Source: Bacillus paramycoides (GTDB lineage Bacteria > Bacillota > Bacilli > Bacillales > Bacillaceae_G). Taken from it: a stretch of DNA of 64,000 nt. Of the stretch, positions 1-7,459 are shown one piece after another. The DNA is taken from positions 48,679 through 112,678 of the forward strand of contig NZ_MAOI01000040.1 of assembly GCF_001884235.1 (NCBI RefSeq). Direction: 5' to 3'. Within the stretch, counting starts at the first letter, position 1. Each line of letters opens with the position of its first letter. The position numbers and the translations under genes were made by a program. The notes beneath the pieces were generated by a model, which made no database searches, was not told the origin of the DNA, and saw only the letters and a program-made list of their open reading frames with translations.

Positions 1-975
1 CATGCCATATGCATGTACGAAAGGAACATTATATTTTTGCTCAAATGCTTTAATAACACTTTTCGGTGCAGCTGCACCTCCGCATAGTATTCTCGTAATA
101 CTAGATAAATCGTAACTATTATTTTCTAACTCTTGTAAAACACCGAGCCAAATTGTCGGCACACCCGCAGCTATCGTTACTTTTTCCGTTTGAATCATTT
201 CTAATAAAATTTTCGGAGTAAACATCGGTCCTGGAAGAACTTGTTTTGCCCCAAACCAAGTTGCTGCAAAAGGAAGTCCCCAAGCATTCACATGAAACAT
301 TGGTACAATGGCCATCGCTGCATCACTTTCTGATAAAGCTGTCGTATCTGCTAATCCGAGTGCCATACAGTGCAGCACTGTGCTACGATGTGTATAAACA
401 ACACCTTTTGGATTTCCTGTAGTCGCTGACGTATAACACATACCAGCAGGTGTAGTTTCATCAATATCTTTTACAAATTGGAATTTCGGATCGCCTTCTG
501 CTAAAAGCTTCTCATAATGGAATACAGGATGAAGTGTAGTTTTCGGAAGTTCATCTTTATCAGTCATAATAATATATGCTTGTACAGTGGATAATTCAGA
601 TTGGATATTCTCAACGAGCGGTACAAGATCTTCATCAATAAGTAAAATGCGGTCTTCTGCATGCTGAATAATATATGATATATGTTGAGGAGATAAACGA
701 ATATTAATTGTGTGCAAAACGGAAGCAATACCTGGAATAGCAAAATATGCTTCCACATGTCGATGATGATTCCACGCTAATGTTCCGATGCGCTCACCTT
801 CTTTAATTCCAAGATTTGTTAGCGCACTTGAAAGTCTTCTTGTCCTTTCTCCTAGCTGCTTATACGTCAATGTCGTAACTGTATCATGTGTCCGTGAAAT
901 GATTTCTTTCTTCGGGAATAGTTTTTCTGCCCTTTCCATCATAGAACTAATTGTTAGCGGTACATTCATCATCAT
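1..975 (-). CDS. Long-chain acyl-CoA synthetase (AMP-forming), C-terminus outside window
   Basis: The N-terminal 325 residues of an ANL-superfamily acyl-CoA ligase are present; the gene runs off the left edge. It would activate fatty acids with ATP and CoA for beta-oxidation. The AMP-binding P-loop reads YTSATTGNPKGV, where the family usually has YTSGTTGxPKG, so one Gly is Ala. The following segments (HRSTVLHCMA, AIVPMFHVNAWG, AAGVPTIWLG, LCGGAAAP) are typical of long-chain enzymes. Three ATG codons follow each other; the first at 975 is used, with GGGAGG about 11 bases upstream. The product family is clear, the exact substrate is not. An upstream cre-like site suggests catabolite repression. 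Confidence 0.93.
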   Translation of the reverse strand, partial: MMMNVPLTISSMMERAEKLFPKKEIISRTHDTVTTLTYKQLGERTRRLSSALTNLGIKEGERIGTLAWNHHRHVEAYFAIPGIASVLHTINIRLSPQHISYIIQHAEDRILLIDEDLVPLVENIQSELSTVQAYIIMTDKDELPKTTLHPVFHYEKLLAEGDPKFQFVKDIDETTPAGMCYTSATTGNPKGVVYTHRSTVLHCMALGLADTTALSESDAAMAIVPMFHVNAWGLPFAATWFGAKQVLPGPMFTPKILLEMIQTEKVTIAAGVPTIWLGVLQELENNSYDLSSITRILCGGAAAPKSVIKAFEQKYNVPFVHAYGM

Positions 976-992
976 AATGTTTACAGCCTCCC

Positions 993-1021
993 TTTAAAGC
1001 GTTTTCATTTCGTTCATTATA
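993..1021 (-). promoter_or_regulatory. Promoter -10 and cre-like site for the acyl-CoA synthetase gene
   Basis: On the minus strand a TATAAT -10 box lies at 1021-1016. Just downstream, ATGAAAACGCTTTAAA (1008-993) matches the CcpA cre consensus WTGNNARCGNWWWCAW at all but one defined position. No convincing -35 was seen. Catabolite repression of a fatty-acid degradation gene would make sense, but this is inference from the motif. Confidence 0.45.
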
Positions 1022-1096
1022 ACAGACTTCTACAAATATTTACGATATTTTTCTGTATTTTCTGAATTATTTCTTTGGAAATAATTCAGAACAATA

Positions 1097-1138
1097 AAAA
1101 ACATGTTTTGAATACAATGATCCAAAACATGTTTTTTC
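1097..1138 (-). terminator. Rho-independent terminator of the XRE regulator gene
   Basis: The arms AAAACATGTTTTG and CAAAACATGTTTT flank a short loop and are followed by a T run on the minus strand. It sits directly after the stop codon of the gene ending at 1143. Confidence 0.8.
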
Positions 1139-1142
1139 ATAT

Positions 1143-1976
1143 TTATAAATTATCTACCTTTTTTCTCACTTTCTTTTTCAGTTTAAAAATGAAACGATTA
1201 CTATATTCTTTATTTTCCACTAAAATTCTGTACGTTTCTAACACTCCCAAAACACGAACAAAAAGATAGAAACCAATCGCAATAAGTACAACGCAGTAAG
1301 GATAATACTGTACTAACTCTCCTGAAGTGATACGCTTCTTCTCAAATAAAAATGGTATTGCACCCGCTGCTATGAAACAAAATCCCACGATCACTACTGC
1401 AGCATACTTCTTCTTAATAGTCGCATATCTTTTTGTCAATTCTTTTAGAAAGTTTTGATCAAATAATAGTTCTTCCTTTTTTAATACATTGTATCGACTC
1501 TCTTCTATCGTTACAGGTACCATCATTGCTCCAATTCCAAGGACAGCAATAATAATTACAAGGAATGTAGACATTGTTACATTTTCCTTAAATAATAAAT
1601 ACGGTATTGTAGATAAAATGAGCAAACTAAATCCTAACGCGATATATTTAGAAATTTTTTGTCCATACACTACATAACCTTCTGCCATTTCCTTACTTAC
1701 GTAATAGCCATGTTCCTTTTCATTACTTTGCTCAGCGGTTTCTTTTAATAAGTAATCAAGGGATACTTCAAATACATTTCCAATCATTATTAATTTTTCA
1801 GTTTCAGGAAAACCTTGACCGTTTTCCCATTTACTAACTGCTTGCCTTGTTGTGTTTAATTTCTCAGCTAACGCTTCTTGAGAAAGGCCCTTTTCCTTTC
1901 TTAATTTAAAAAGTTTCTCACCAAATCCTATATGTGTGTCCCCCTTTGTTTTCTTAACTAAATTGTATGTAAACAT
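1143..1976 (-). CDS. XRE-family transcriptional regulator with C-terminal membrane domain
   Basis: An N-terminal helix-turn-helix of the Cro/CI type is clear (GEKLFKLRKEKGLSQEALAE, then TTRQAVSKWENG). It is followed by a hydrophobic region with about four membrane segments. This architecture is common in Bacillus and suggests a membrane-associated repressor; its targets are unknown. The start is uncertain. ATG at 1976 lies only a few bases from the predicted transcription start and lacks a good ribosome site. A strong GGGGG ribosome site precedes an ATA codon at 1931, just where the HTH domain begins, so translation may really start there. The only other in-frame start, TTG at 2015, lies inside the -35 hexamer TTGACA and cannot be used. 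Confidence 0.85.
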   Translation of the reverse strand: MFTYNLVKKTKGDTHIGFGEKLFKLRKEKGLSQEALAEKLNTTRQAVSKWENGQGFPETEKLIMIGNVFEVSLDYLLKETAEQSNEKEHGYYVSKEMAEGYVVYGQKISKYIALGFSLLILSTIPYLLFKENVTMSTFLVIIIAVLGIGAMMVPVTIEESRYNVLKKEELLFDQNFLKELTKRYATIKKKYAAVVIVGFCFIAAGAIPFLFEKKRITSGELVQYYPYCVVLIAIGFYLFVRVLGVLETYRILVENKEYSNRFIFKLKKKVRKKVDNL

Positions 1977-1986
1977 TGCTCTTATC

Positions 1987-2026
1987 TCTATCTTCCTACG
2001 GTTGCACTTTGTCAACTTACGGTTGC
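1987..2026 (-). promoter_or_regulatory. Promoter with direct-repeat operator for the XRE regulator
   Basis: Minus-strand TTGACA (2015-2010) and GATAGA (1992-1987) are 17 bases apart. The 9-mer TACGGTTGC (plus strand) occurs at 1997-2005 and again at 2018-2026, a 21-base period, bracketing the -35 box. Two helical-phase repeats at the promoter of an HTH gene suggest autoregulation. Confidence 0.5.
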
Positions 2027-2152
2027 GATTATGTTATATAAGGTGCTTATATACGATTTAACTGTCTATCTTGTATGTTTACAACCTCACCAAAAATCAG
2101 CCTCTACAGTAACCAATTATAACAATTAAAGGGAATATTTGTTATAATAAAT

Positions 2153-2193
2153 AAAAAAATCTCCCCTAAACAATTTAATTTAAAGGAGGTTTC
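2153..2193 (-). terminator. Terminator after the broken acetyltransferase gene
   Basis: On the minus strand AAACCTCC pairs with GGAGATTT (one G-T pair), followed by a T-rich run. It lies just downstream of the stop at 2207. Confidence 0.6.
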
Positions 2194-2206
2194 CATATAA
2201 AACTTT

Positions 2207-2766
2207 CTATTCATTTATATATTGGGTTCTCGATATACTATATCTTTTCGTATTACGATACTTACCTTTAACGAACAAATCCTCTTTAATCGTACACTCA
2301 TACTCCATATTCAATCGTTTCATTAATCTCTCAGATGCTTCATTTTCTGAATTACATCTCGCTTCAATGCTATTAAGATGTAACTCATTAAAACCATAGC
2401 TAAAAAAAGCTAACGTAGCTTCGGTAGCTAATCCTCTTCCCCAATATTTTCTTAATAAGGCGTATGCAATTTCTGCTTTATGTGTAGTTTGATCATATTT
2501 TATAAATCCACACGTTCCTAAAAGTTTTTGTTCCCCTTTTAATACGATTCCAAGGGAGCTACTTTTTCTTTTTCATATTGACTCACAATTTCTTCTATAA
2601 ATTTGTATGTGTCATGTAACGATTGATGAGCATCCCATACAGTATAAGTTGTCAGCTCATTATCTGAGGCATACTCATATATATGTAAAATATCACTTAT
2701 ATCAAGTTTTCTTAATATGAGACGTTCCGTATACAACGTTGGATACGACCAATTCTCAACAATCAT
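2207..2766 (-). pseudogene. Frameshifted GNAT acetyltransferase (RimJ/RimL-like)
   Basis: The first 75 codons give the N-terminus of a RimJ-type N-acetyltransferase (YPTLYTERLILRKLDISD). The frame then ends at 2539. Immediately after a run of three C bases near 2551 the next frame continues the same family: GIVLKGEQKLLGTCGF, then YWGRGLATEA (the acetyl-CoA binding loop) and an intact C-terminus ending at 2207. A single-base loss in the C run explains both halves. The start overlaps the end of the zinc-ribbon gene by ATGA, so the two were translationally coupled. A sequencing error in a homopolymer is the main alternative. Confidence 0.8.
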
Positions 2767-2966
2767 AACGGCTTTTGTTTAAACTTTTCATAATTTCGTA
2801 CTTTTAATAAAAGGATATGACCACAATCCGTACAAACGTAAGCATCTACCGGAGATGATGTAAACATCGTCTCTTTTTTCCGTATTTGTGCATAACCGAC
2901 AAACTCACCTTCTCCTATATTATGAGAACCGCAATTAGAGCATGTCTGCACGTCGTTCTTCCTCAT
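2763..2966 (-). CDS. Small zinc-ribbon protein
   Basis: A 67-residue protein with two CxxC knuckles (CSNCGS near residue 9 and CTDCGH near residue 46), a spacing typical of a zinc ribbon. The function is unknown; such small ribbons often bind nucleic acid or partner proteins. Its stop overlaps the start of the frameshifted acetyltransferase (ATGA), forming a two-gene unit. The start ATG at 2966 is preceded by GGTGGTGC as a likely ribosome site. The first Cys pair could bind one metal ion together with the second. Confidence 0.75.
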   Translation of the reverse strand: MRKNDVQTCSNCGSHNIGEGEFVGYAQIRKKETMFTSSPVDAYVCTDCGHILLLKVRNYEKFKQKPL

Positions 2967-3118
2967 GAGAGCACCACCTTTAATCTATTTCTACTTCCTT
3001 CGACAGTGCACTTCCACTTCCCTTCCAAAAAACCTGTAGTTCTCTTAAATTGCAACAGGAATCCTAGCACAAAAATCGTATTTATACTATGTATTATATT
3101 TATTGATGGAGGAATTTT

Positions 3119-3931
3119 ATGACTACTATTATGACATTCGATATAGCAAAAGAAATTGAAAGCGCAGAAATTGATATGCTATCTTCTAGATTAAAGGCAT
3201 TACAAGCGATAGCAGAAAATCCAATGCAAGTACAAATAGAAAAATTCGGAAGTGCAACTGCATTCTCATCAAAAGTAATCTCTGGTCCTACTTTTAATAC
3301 AGTAAAAGGCATTACCTTTTCAAATACAAATGAGATAGATGAAATCATCTCTTATTATCGTTCACTACAAATCCCTTGCCGTTTTGAAATTACACCAGCT
3401 CAAGCCACAACTGAACTATTTCAATATTTATCACAAAAGGGATTTTTTCAATCTAGCTTCCATACAACTTTATATAATAAACCTAGACAAAATTCATCTC
3501 CTCTTCCTTCTAATATTTCGGTACGCAAACTCAAAGAAAATGAGTTTCATACTTTTGCAGACATTTATGTTCGAGGATTTAATATGCCATCATTTACAAA
3601 AGATGGCGTTCGTCAAAATAACGAAATTCTTTATAATCAGCAGGGATGGCATTTTTTCATAGCCGAAGTGCAAAATATTCCAGCAAGCATCGGTGTCATA
3701 TATATAAATAAAGGCATTGCCTCACTAGCTGCTTCTGCTACTTTGCCAGAATTTCAGCGTAAAGGTTGTCATACTGCATTAATTCAGAAACGAATAGAAA
3801 CAGCTATAGCAACAAACTGTCATTTAATAGTCGGACAAACTCGATTTGGTAGCAGTAGTCAAAATAACATGGAACGCGCTCATTTGAAAATCGCTTATAC
3901 AAAATCAATATGGACTGCGAAATACTTATAA
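3119..3931 (+). CDS. GNAT-family N-acetyltransferase
   Basis: A 270-residue protein. The C-terminal half carries a GNAT fold: FFIAEVQNIPASIGVIYINKG (beta strands) and then ATLPEFQRKGCHTALIQKRI, which matches the acetyl-CoA binding motif Q/RxxGxG/A with RKGCHTA. The N-terminal 120 residues resemble the extra domain of two-domain GNATs that guides substrate recognition. The acceptor substrate is unknown. The start ATG at 3119 follows GGAGGAATTTT, an excellent ribosome site. It is monocistronic, divergent from the zinc-ribbon gene. Confidence 0.88.
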   Translation: MTTIMTFDIAKEIESAEIDMLSSRLKALQAIAENPMQVQIEKFGSATAFSSKVISGPTFNTVKGITFSNTNEIDEIISYYRSLQIPCRFEITPAQATTELFQYLSQKGFFQSSFHTTLYNKPRQNSSPLPSNISVRKLKENEFHTFADIYVRGFNMPSFTKDGVRQNNEILYNQQGWHFFIAEVQNIPASIGVIYINKGIASLAASATLPEFQRKGCHTALIQKRIETAIATNCHLIVGQTRFGSSSQNNMERAHLKIAYTKSIWTAKYL

Positions 3932-4102
3932 TTAACTTTCTTTTTCTTACCATTACGAATGTATACATTTTATGACAATTCCATTTCTACCCTATTAATC
4001 ATTTGAATATTCAAACTTCATTTGTTACGCTATTACTAGATACATCATTCAACTTGCTATATGAAAAGAGAATTCTAATCAAACTACATGGAGGAGAAAT
4101 GT

Positions 4103-4315
4103 ATGACAAAGCATGAGCATGGTTTAAAAGAAAAAGTAGAAGGTACCATTGATAAAGTAAAGGGCGAAGTAAAGGAAGTTGTCGGGAAAGTAACAGACAA
4201 TAAGAAATTACAAGCTGAAGGAAAATGGGATAAGATAAAAGGTACTGCCAAAATTACTGTCGGTAATGTCAAAGAAAAAGTACATGAATATAAAGAGCAT
4301 AAAGAAAATAAATAA
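4103..4315 (+). CDS. CsbD-family stress protein
   Basis: A 70-residue, very charged protein rich in Lys, Glu and Gly. The repeats GLKEKVEGTIDKVKGEVKE and AEGKWDKIKGTAK are the CsbD signature. Members are general-stress proteins of unknown mechanism, often SigB-dependent in Bacillus; no clear SigB promoter was found here. The start at 4103 was chosen because GGAGGAG lies 7 bases upstream; the in-frame ATG at 4088 overlaps that ribosome site. A terminator follows immediately. Confidence 0.92.
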   Translation: MTKHEHGLKEKVEGTIDKVKGEVKEVVGKVTDNKKLQAEGKWDKIKGTAKITVGNVKEKVHEYKEHKENK

Positions 4316-4339
4316 AAAAGAGCCAAATGGCTCTTTTTT
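4314..4339. terminator. Bidirectional terminator between csbD-like and DUF2164 genes
   Basis: AAAAAGAGCC, loop AAAT, GGCTCTTTTT. The perfect stem with A run and T run serves the two convergent genes. Confidence 0.88.
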
Positions 4340-4589
4340 ATTTACCTTCGCTCTTCTCTAACACATACAAATCTTCTTCAATATTAGATAGTTTTTCAGT
4401 TACAAGTTTTCTTGCATCTCCAATTGCTTGATTGTATGCAAATGGTCCTACTAACTTTATCATTTCTTCTATTAAACGTTCTGCTTGGAAACGTCCAATC
4501 TCATCTAAATCTTCTTCAACGAAAAACTGCTGGATTTGTGCTACAAGCTCTTCTTTTTTATCAGTCGGTATTTTTATGTTCATCATCAT
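4338..4589 (-). CDS. DUF2164 family protein
   Basis: An 83-residue protein. The pattern IPTDKKEELVAQIQQFFVEEDLDEIGRFQAERLIEEMIKLVGPFAYNQAIGDAR (shown as key residues EE.L...IQ.FF.EE.DEEIG and GP..YNQA..DA) is the DUF2164 signature. The function is unknown; members are short cytosolic helical proteins. Three ATG codons open the gene after GAGGAGTAACG. It is 17 bases downstream of the amidase gene on the same strand and may be cotranscribed with it. Confidence 0.85.
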   Translation of the reverse strand: MMMNIKIPTDKKEELVAQIQQFFVEEDLDEIGRFQAERLIEEMIKLVGPFAYNQAIGDARKLVTEKLSNIEEDLYVLEKSEGK

Positions 4590-4606
4590 TCGTTACTCCT
4601 CTATAT

Positions 4607-5059
4607 TTAAGATAACACTTTTCTTAACTCTACCATAGAAAAGCGATTTCCTGGACAAGTTTTTGTAACTCCTTCTAATTCACGATGACCAAGTATATTT
4701 TCTTTACTTATAGAAAATTGATTCATTAATGTCTTGCATAAAGAATATAGTGAATTCATTTGCGCAGTAGTAGGATCGTATGTATCAAAATTTCCCGTCA
4801 TACATATTCCAATTGTATCACTATTATTATCTTTCGCATGTGCTCCAATATGTAAACCTCGTCCTTCGACTACAGTTCCATCTTCTTCAATAAAATAATT
4901 GTAGCCAATTCCGCTCCACCCTCTTACTTTTTGATGAAATTCGTGAGTTTTATACACATCCCATCCAACTTCTGACGTATGGTGGATAATAAGTTTATTT
5001 ACTTTTTCTAAAGGAACTAACTCATCTTGAAATGTTATATTTGCACATTTAATTTCCAT
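4607..5059 (-). CDS. PGRP-type N-acetylmuramoyl-L-alanine amidase (Amidase_2)
   Basis: A 150-residue single-domain amidase. Zinc ligands expected for the family are visible: His in LIIHHTS near residue 25, His in LGHREL near 128, and Cys in TCPGNRF near 138 (this family uses H-H-C or H-H-D). It cleaves the bond between muramic acid and the stem peptide. There is no signal peptide, so it acts inside the cell, is exported by another route or is released on lysis, as phage-type lysins are. It lies 15 bases downstream of the phosphatase gene on the same strand, so the two are probably cotranscribed. Confidence 0.88.
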   Translation of the reverse strand: MEIKCANITFQDELVPLEKVNKLIIHHTSEVGWDVYKTHEFHQKVRGWSGIGYNYFIEEDGTVVEGRGLHIGAHAKDNNSDTIGICMTGNFDTYDPTTAQMNSLYSLCKTLMNQFSISKENILGHRELEGVTKTCPGNRFSMVELRKVLS

Positions 5060-5074
5060 ATGAACGTCCTCCTC

Positions 5075-5878
5075 TTAAAAATCGATCATAATAACTGTTT
5101 TATCATCTGGTCTTATTCTGTTTTCCCCTTCTAACTCTTCAATGATTGCTACATATTCTTTTATACTATTCTTTCTTATATATGCCACAGTTTGTTCTAG
5201 TGACCAATCTGAGTGAAACAATCCGTCTGAACAAATAAAGATCCCACTTACGTCGGCTACATGTAATTCCCCATGTTGTAAATAGGTCATCGCTTCCTTC
5301 ATACCATTTGCGACTGAGTAGCCATTCGGCATATTTGCAAGATAACGATTGTATTTTAACTGCTCTCGAACATCCTGAAAAACGTGTTCTTCCGGTACAG
5401 ATAGCCCTTTTTTACGGTCTTCTTCTCTTTTCTTTTTTGCGCGTTTACTAATTCCTTTAACTGTATCTTTCGTTAATACTTGCATCGTTCCATCTTGATG
5501 TATCGTAACAATCATACAATCACCTAGCTGCACATATTCAAGTTTCTCGCCATCTACTCGAACTGCTGCTATACATGTACACCATAAATGATCTTTTTTT
5601 CCCGTATCAACCTTATATTCTAGCATTTTGTTCTGCAATAATTCATTCGCTTTTGCAACTGCAACTTGTAAACTGATATTCTCCCGTAACGAAGTAAAAT
5701 AACTTGCAAATAAATGCGAAGCGATGTATGCTCCATTATGTCCTTCTTCATCACAAAATGGGACAAGTGGCGTTGCGCCATCACATACACCGTAAACTAT
5801 ATTATCTTCATTACAAAAAAATGAATCCTCACATTCGTGTTTTAAAGGACTTTTCTTTTGATACGTTGTTATCTTCAT
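5075..5878 (-). CDS. PP2C-like protein serine/threonine phosphatase
   Basis: A 267-residue protein with PP2C motifs: ECEDSFF near residue 15 and YGVCDGATP near 29 (metal-binding Asp in DGAT), VQLGDCMI near 116 and ICSDGLF near 213. The usual DGxGG motif is DGATP, so it is a divergent member, close to the family that pairs with bacterial Hanks-type kinases or signalling modules. No cognate kinase is in the window. It probably forms an operon with the downstream amidase and DUF2164 genes. Confidence 0.82.
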   Translation of the reverse strand: MKITTYQKKSPLKHECEDSFFCNEDNIVYGVCDGATPLVPFCDEEGHNGAYIASHLFASYFTSLRENISLQVAVAKANELLQNKMLEYKVDTGKKDHLWCTCIAAVRVDGEKLEYVQLGDCMIVTIHQDGTMQVLTKDTVKGISKRAKKKREEDRKKGLSVPEEHVFQDVREQLKYNRYLANMPNGYSVANGMKEAMTYLQHGELHVADVSGIFICSDGLFHSDWSLEQTVAYIRKNSIKEYVAIIEELEGENRIRPDDKTVIMIDF

Positions 5879-6022
5879 TTTTTGTATCCCCTTCCAAATT
5901 GTCGAATACTCAAACTTTTTAGATTAATCTAATTTCTCGAAATAAACTGTTTTCCCCTAAAACTTTTAATTTCATATATAATCTTGAAATAATATGATTA
6001 TTTAATGAAGGACGGGAAAAAG

Positions 6023-6832
6023 ATGGTCAGATTTCTTGGTGTTATTTTTGGTTCTATTATTATTGCAATTGCCTTTAATCTTTTCCTTATCCCCCATAAA
6101 ATTTTAAGTAGTGGAATTGGCGGAATTGCTATTATTTTAGGAATTGTAACCCCTGTAAACACAGGTATTATTAACTTCGTATTGAACTTACCAATCCTCA
6201 TTTTAGGATACATAGGTCTTGGAAAAAAAGTAATTTTTAACACAGTTGTCTCTGTAATTGTATTATCTGTTGCACTATATTATATTCCTGTAAAAGTCGT
6301 AGCAACAGATCCACTTTTATCATCTGTATTTGGAGGTGTTATCGCCGGAGCTGGTATTGGCCTTGTCTTTAACTGCCATGGTTCAACTGGTGGTTTTGAT
6401 ATTATCGGTATGTTGTTATCTCGTAAAAGAGATATTAAACTTGGCGGTTTCCTTATTCTGTTAAACACAGTTGTTGTTGTCATTGCAGGATTTTTCTTCA
6501 CCTGGGATGTAGCACTAACGAGCTTACTTTCAATTTATGTAACTGGTAAAGTAATTGATGCCGTTCATACGAAACATCGTAAAGTTACACTTATGATTGT
6601 AACAAATCAAGCTGAAGAAATGAAAAAGAAACTCCTTTCTACTGTTGTACGTGGAATCACACTTCTTGACGGCGAAGGTGCTTATTCAAACGAGAAAAAA
6701 CGTGTACTTATGACTGTCGTTTCACGTGAAGAGTTAGCAAGTATGAAACTAACTATTTCTGAAATTGATCCTCATGCATTCGTTAATATTACAGAAACTG
6801 TTGAAGTATTAGGATTGTTTAGAAAAGCGTAA
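6023..6832 (+). CDS. YitT family membrane protein (DUF161-DUF2179)
   Basis: A 269-residue protein with about five to six membrane segments in the first 190 residues and a soluble C-terminal DUF2179 domain (TLMIVTNQAEEMKKKLL ... RVLMTVVSREELA ... DPHAFVNITETVEVLG). Glycine motifs GSTGGFDIIG and GAGIGLVFN are typical of YitT proteins, a Bacillus family with several paralogues and no firmly known function. Start 6023 is preferred over 6005 because GAAGGACGG precedes it. A strong terminator follows. Confidence 0.88.
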   Translation: MVRFLGVIFGSIIIAIAFNLFLIPHKILSSGIGGIAIILGIVTPVNTGIINFVLNLPILILGYIGLGKKVIFNTVVSVIVLSVALYYIPVKVVATDPLLSSVFGGVIAGAGIGLVFNCHGSTGGFDIIGMLLSRKRDIKLGGFLILLNTVVVVIAGFFFTWDVALTSLLSIYVTGKVIDAVHTKHRKVTLMIVTNQAEEMKKKLLSTVVRGITLLDGEGAYSNEKKRVLMTVVSREELASMKLTISEIDPHAFVNITETVEVLGLFRKA

Positions 6833-6862
6833 AAAACTAGGTGGAACTCCACCTAGTTTTTA
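6831..6862. terminator. Bidirectional terminator after the YitT gene
   Basis: AAAACTAGGTGGA pairs with TCCACCTAGTTTT across a 2-base loop, with flanking A and T runs. It serves the convergent genes ending at 6832 and 6853. Confidence 0.9.
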
Positions 6863-7224
6863 TTTTGCATAAATTCAATTCTATTTCCAAATAGATCTGA
6901 TACGTAAAATCTAATTACATCTGGGCGTGCATTATCATCTATTACCTCAATACCTTGTTGTATTAATTCTTGTTTAAATTCGTCAATTTTAGAAACATAA
7001 AAAGCTGGATGCGCCTTTTTAGCTGGTATAAAGTTTTGCTCGACTCCGATATGAATTTCTTGATTTCCACACTTAAACCAACATCCTCCACGCTTCTTTA
7101 ACTCTTCTGGCTTCGGAATTTCCTCCATACCAATTTTATTACCATAAAATTCTCTTGCTTCTTCCTCACATCCTACAGGTGCCGCTACTTGTACATGATC
7201 AATTCCTTGAATATAACTTTTCAT
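6853..7224 (-). CDS. Glyoxalase/VOC-fold family protein
   Basis: A 123-residue protein with the beta-alpha-beta-beta-beta VOC fold. IDHVQVAAP near residue 8 carries a possible metal His, the central part has EIHIGVEQ, and IRFYVSDLFGNRIEFMQ closes the domain with the terminal Glu. It could be a lyase, dioxygenase or thiol transferase; the sequence does not decide. Two domain copies are normally needed, so a homodimer is expected. The start ATG at 7224 is preceded by GAGGGGGAG. Confidence 0.83.
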   Translation of the reverse strand: MKSYIQGIDHVQVAAPVGCEEEAREFYGNKIGMEEIPKPEELKKRGGCWFKCGNQEIHIGVEQNFIPAKKAHPAFYVSKIDEFKQELIQQGIEVIDDNARPDVIRFYVSDLFGNRIEFMQNKN

Positions 7225-7459
7225 TTTTCTCCCCCTCTTCTATTCTAATGTTATAACGAAAACACATTCATGTAACTTACAGAAAATTAATAAAGCAATA
7301 TAAGATTCTCTTATTACTACCTTTTATACCTTCTACTAATAATAAAAAAAGAAATTTTATTATGTAATTTCCATTTTTTATAGAAATACATGTCACACCT
7401 ATATTATAGTTATTAATAGATCCATCTTTTTTAGATGCTAATTGTACGGAGGAAATATT

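Noticed and set aside
1977-2015. N-terminal extension of the XRE regulator from TTG at 2015
   Set aside because: That TTG is the first part of the -35 hexamer TTGACA, so it is not transcribed from this promoter.
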